The notes under the pieces: model-generated
Database searches by the model: none
The model's input: the letters and a program-made list of their open reading frames with translations, nothing else
What the model was told of the DNA's origin: nothing
Origin: Verrucomicrobiales bacterium
GTDB lineage: Bacteria > Verrucomicrobiota > Verrucomicrobiia > Verrucomicrobiales > DEV007
Assembly (NCBI GenBank): GCA_022361255.1
Contig: JAKSBG010000242.1
Location: 1-43,560 of the forward strand
Direction: 5' to 3'
Length of the DNA: 43,560 bases
In this document: positions 42,427 through 43,560 of the stretch, in pieces
Layout of the letters: every line of letters begins with the position of its first letter
Numbering within the stretch: position 1 is the stretch's first letter
Position numbers and translations under genes: made by a program

Positions 42427-43560
42427 ATGACCCCGCTTTTTCGAAAATTCCTGGGTATCAACTGGCTACTGTTTGCCAATATGGTGGCCCTGTTGATTTT
42501 TGGTGTGTTTGCGGTCTACAGCGCGTGCTGGATGAGGGACCAGGAGGCTCTTGCGACCAAGTGGAAGGATCAGGTATACTGGATTTTACTCGGTCTTGTC
42601 GTGTTCTTTGTCGCTAGCTTGATTGATTACAAATGGATCAAGTATCTGGCGATACCGTTTTATCTGACGGCAACGGGACTGTTGATTTTTACGACCTTTG
42701 CAGGGACTGAGATCAACGGAACTCGTGCCTGGCTTGATGTGGGTCCCATGCTGATTCAAACCTCGCAGCTTGCCATTGCCGGAGGGCTGATTTTGCTCGC
42801 TCTTGTATTGAGCACTCTGCATCGCCTGCATCCGGTGTTGAGAAATCCTTTCATGCGCCTGCTTGTTTCGGGAACGGTTGCGATGATACCGTTCGCATTC
42901 GTCCTTATTCAGGGCGATTTCGGGTCGGCTATCGTTTGGATCCCGGTGGCCGGAGCAATGGTGTTGATCGGAAATATTCCGTTCCGGTTTTTCATCGTGA
43001 TCATTTTGAGCGTTACCATGTTTTTGCCATTCGCATTTTTTTTCGGGTTGAAAGACTACCAGAAGAAGCGGATCACGACGCAGATCGAAATGTTACAGGG
43101 CAAAAAGGTGAACGTTCTTGCCGAGGCCTACAGTGCTCACAACAACCTCCTTGCAATTGGTAGCGGAGGGTGGAGCGGGAAGGGGTTCAAAAATCCTGAT
43201 ACGATCAATAACAAGGGATTTATTTCCCCGGATACCGCGATCAATGATTTTATTTTCCCGGTGTTTTCCGAAGAGTTCGGGTTTCGAGGGAGTCTTCTTG
43301 TGATTGGAGGTTTTCTCCTTCTCTTGATGCAACTGATCTACGTCGCATTTTACAGTCGTGACATGATGGGGCGACTCGTAGTCGTAGGGGTGGTCGGCTT
43401 GCTGTTTGCACACATTTACCAGAATACTGCAAGCAGGAAAGGAGAAGGAGGTGTTAACACATTACCACTTCTCCTTTTCATTCGGTTTAATTGTCTTAAA
43501 GCAGAGACGGACATCGCCAGAATAACAATCAAATCCACTTCGAACTACCTTTCTTATCCA
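42427..43560 (+). CDS. RodA/FtsW-type SEDS protein, C-terminus aberrant and open at right edge
   Basis: ATG 42427; the frame is open to the window edge (378 codons). Residues 1-333 are a good SEDS protein: NGTRAWLDVG followed by QTSQLAIAGG, IQGDFGSAIVWIP, and the extracytoplasmic loop AINDFIFPVFSEEFGF with D274 at the catalytic place, up to LLFAHIYQN333. At this point relatives continue with a last pair of helices containing GIPLPxxSYGG. Here the next 45 codons (TASRKGEGG...) have no such motif in any of the three frames, turn AT-rich and contain a hairpin. The gene therefore seems interrupted near 43426, by an inserted element, a rearrangement or a chimeric contig end. It should be the elongation-type glycosyltransferase (RodA), since ftsW is in the dcw cluster. 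Confidence 0.8.
   Translation, partial: MTPLFRKFLGINWLLFANMVALLIFGVFAVYSACWMRDQEALATKWKDQVYWILLGLVVFFVASLIDYKWIKYLAIPFYLTATGLLIFTTFAGTEINGTRAWLDVGPMLIQTSQLAIAGGLILLALVLSTLHRLHPVLRNPFMRLLVSGTVAMIPFAFVLIQGDFGSAIVWIPVAGAMVLIGNIPFRFFIVIILSVTMFLPFAFFFGLKDYQKKRITTQIEMLQGKKVNVLAEAYSAHNNLLAIGSGGWSGKGFKNPDTINNKGFISPDTAINDFIFPVFSEEFGFRGSLLVIGGFLLLLMQLIYVAFYSRDMMGRLVVVGVVGLLFAHIYQNTASRKGEGGVNTLPLLLFIRFNCLKAETDIARITIKSTSNYLSYP
43438..43477. repeat. 10-bp inverted repeat just inside the rodA break
   Basis: AAAGGAGAAG (43438-43447) and CTTCTCCTTT (43468-43477), with a 20-nt loop that includes the palindrome GTGTTAACAC (43451-43460). It begins about 12 bp after the point where RodA similarity ends. It may be the subterminal hairpin of an inserted element, or a terminator of a gene entering from the right. 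Confidence 0.5.

Noticed and set aside
1-43560. tRNA, rRNA, CRISPR array, prophage or complete insertion sequence
   Set aside because: Gaps between genes are short, and no cloverleaf, repeat-spacer pattern, integrase or transposase was seen; only the right edge hints at an inserted element.

Overview
The window reads as a chromosomal piece of a PVC-group bacterium, most probably Verrucomicrobiota. The pointers are a DUF1549/DUF1553 protein with a CxxCH motif, a DUF1080 protein, a Cys-type deiodinase-like protein, a secretin/pseudopilin locus ordered I-J-K-L-M-(C-like)-D that recalls the Akkermansia Amuc_1098-1102 region, and a division/cell-wall (dcw) cluster whose MurE has the DNPR motif of meso-diaminopimelate-adding enzymes. 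Many starts lack a clear Shine-Dalgarno, and genes are tightly packed, often with ATGA overlaps. No rRNA, tRNA, CRISPR array or complete mobile element was seen. The assignment rests on gene content and was not tested by a search.

Layout. (1) 1-2602, minus: a DUF455 ferritin-like/ATP-grasp fusion followed by a trypsin-like secreted protease that runs off the left edge. (2) 2657-5195, plus: an LptF/LptG-type permease with an extra N-terminal membrane module, then an acidic protein of unknown function whose 3' end overlaps, antisense, a small membrane protein. That protein and a DUF1460 cell-wall hydrolase-like protein form a minus pair (5097-6415). (3) 6700-19018, plus: dcw cluster rsmH-ftsL-like-ftsI-murE-murF-mraY-murD-LysM-ftsW, then a strong hairpin and an M81 (MlrC-type) peptidase. 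mraZ is absent upstream; murG, murC, murB, ftsQ, ftsA and ftsZ do not follow ftsW here. (4) 25964-19023, minus: a seven-gene type II secretion/type IV pilus-like operon with a terminator-like hairpin in its leader. (5) 26149-30174, plus: 2-oxoglutarate dehydrogenase E1 and E2. (6) 30235-37082: a Ser/Thr kinase with a probable beta-helix C-terminus, the DUF1549/1553 protein, a lipoprotein, a thioredoxin-fold protein (minus) and a DUF1080 protein. (7) 37213-40165, plus: truB, a deiodinase-like protein, a Bud32-like kinase/PP2C phosphatase fusion and a possible 54-residue protein. (8) 41451-40171, minus: argA. (9) 41626-43560, plus: an OppF-like ABC protein with every catalytic motif altered, then a RodA/FtsW-type gene whose sequence stops resembling the family at about 43426.

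Functionally the window is dominated by the cell envelope: peptidoglycan precursor synthesis and polymerisation, envelope lipid transport, cell-wall hydrolysis and secretion across the outer membrane, next to central metabolism and phospho-signalling. The items most worth a second look are the DUF455/ATP-grasp fusion, the intact pseudo-ABC ATPase next to rodA, the kinase/phosphatase fusion, the disrupted rodA end, and two hairpin-based leader structures (before the gsp operon and before truB).
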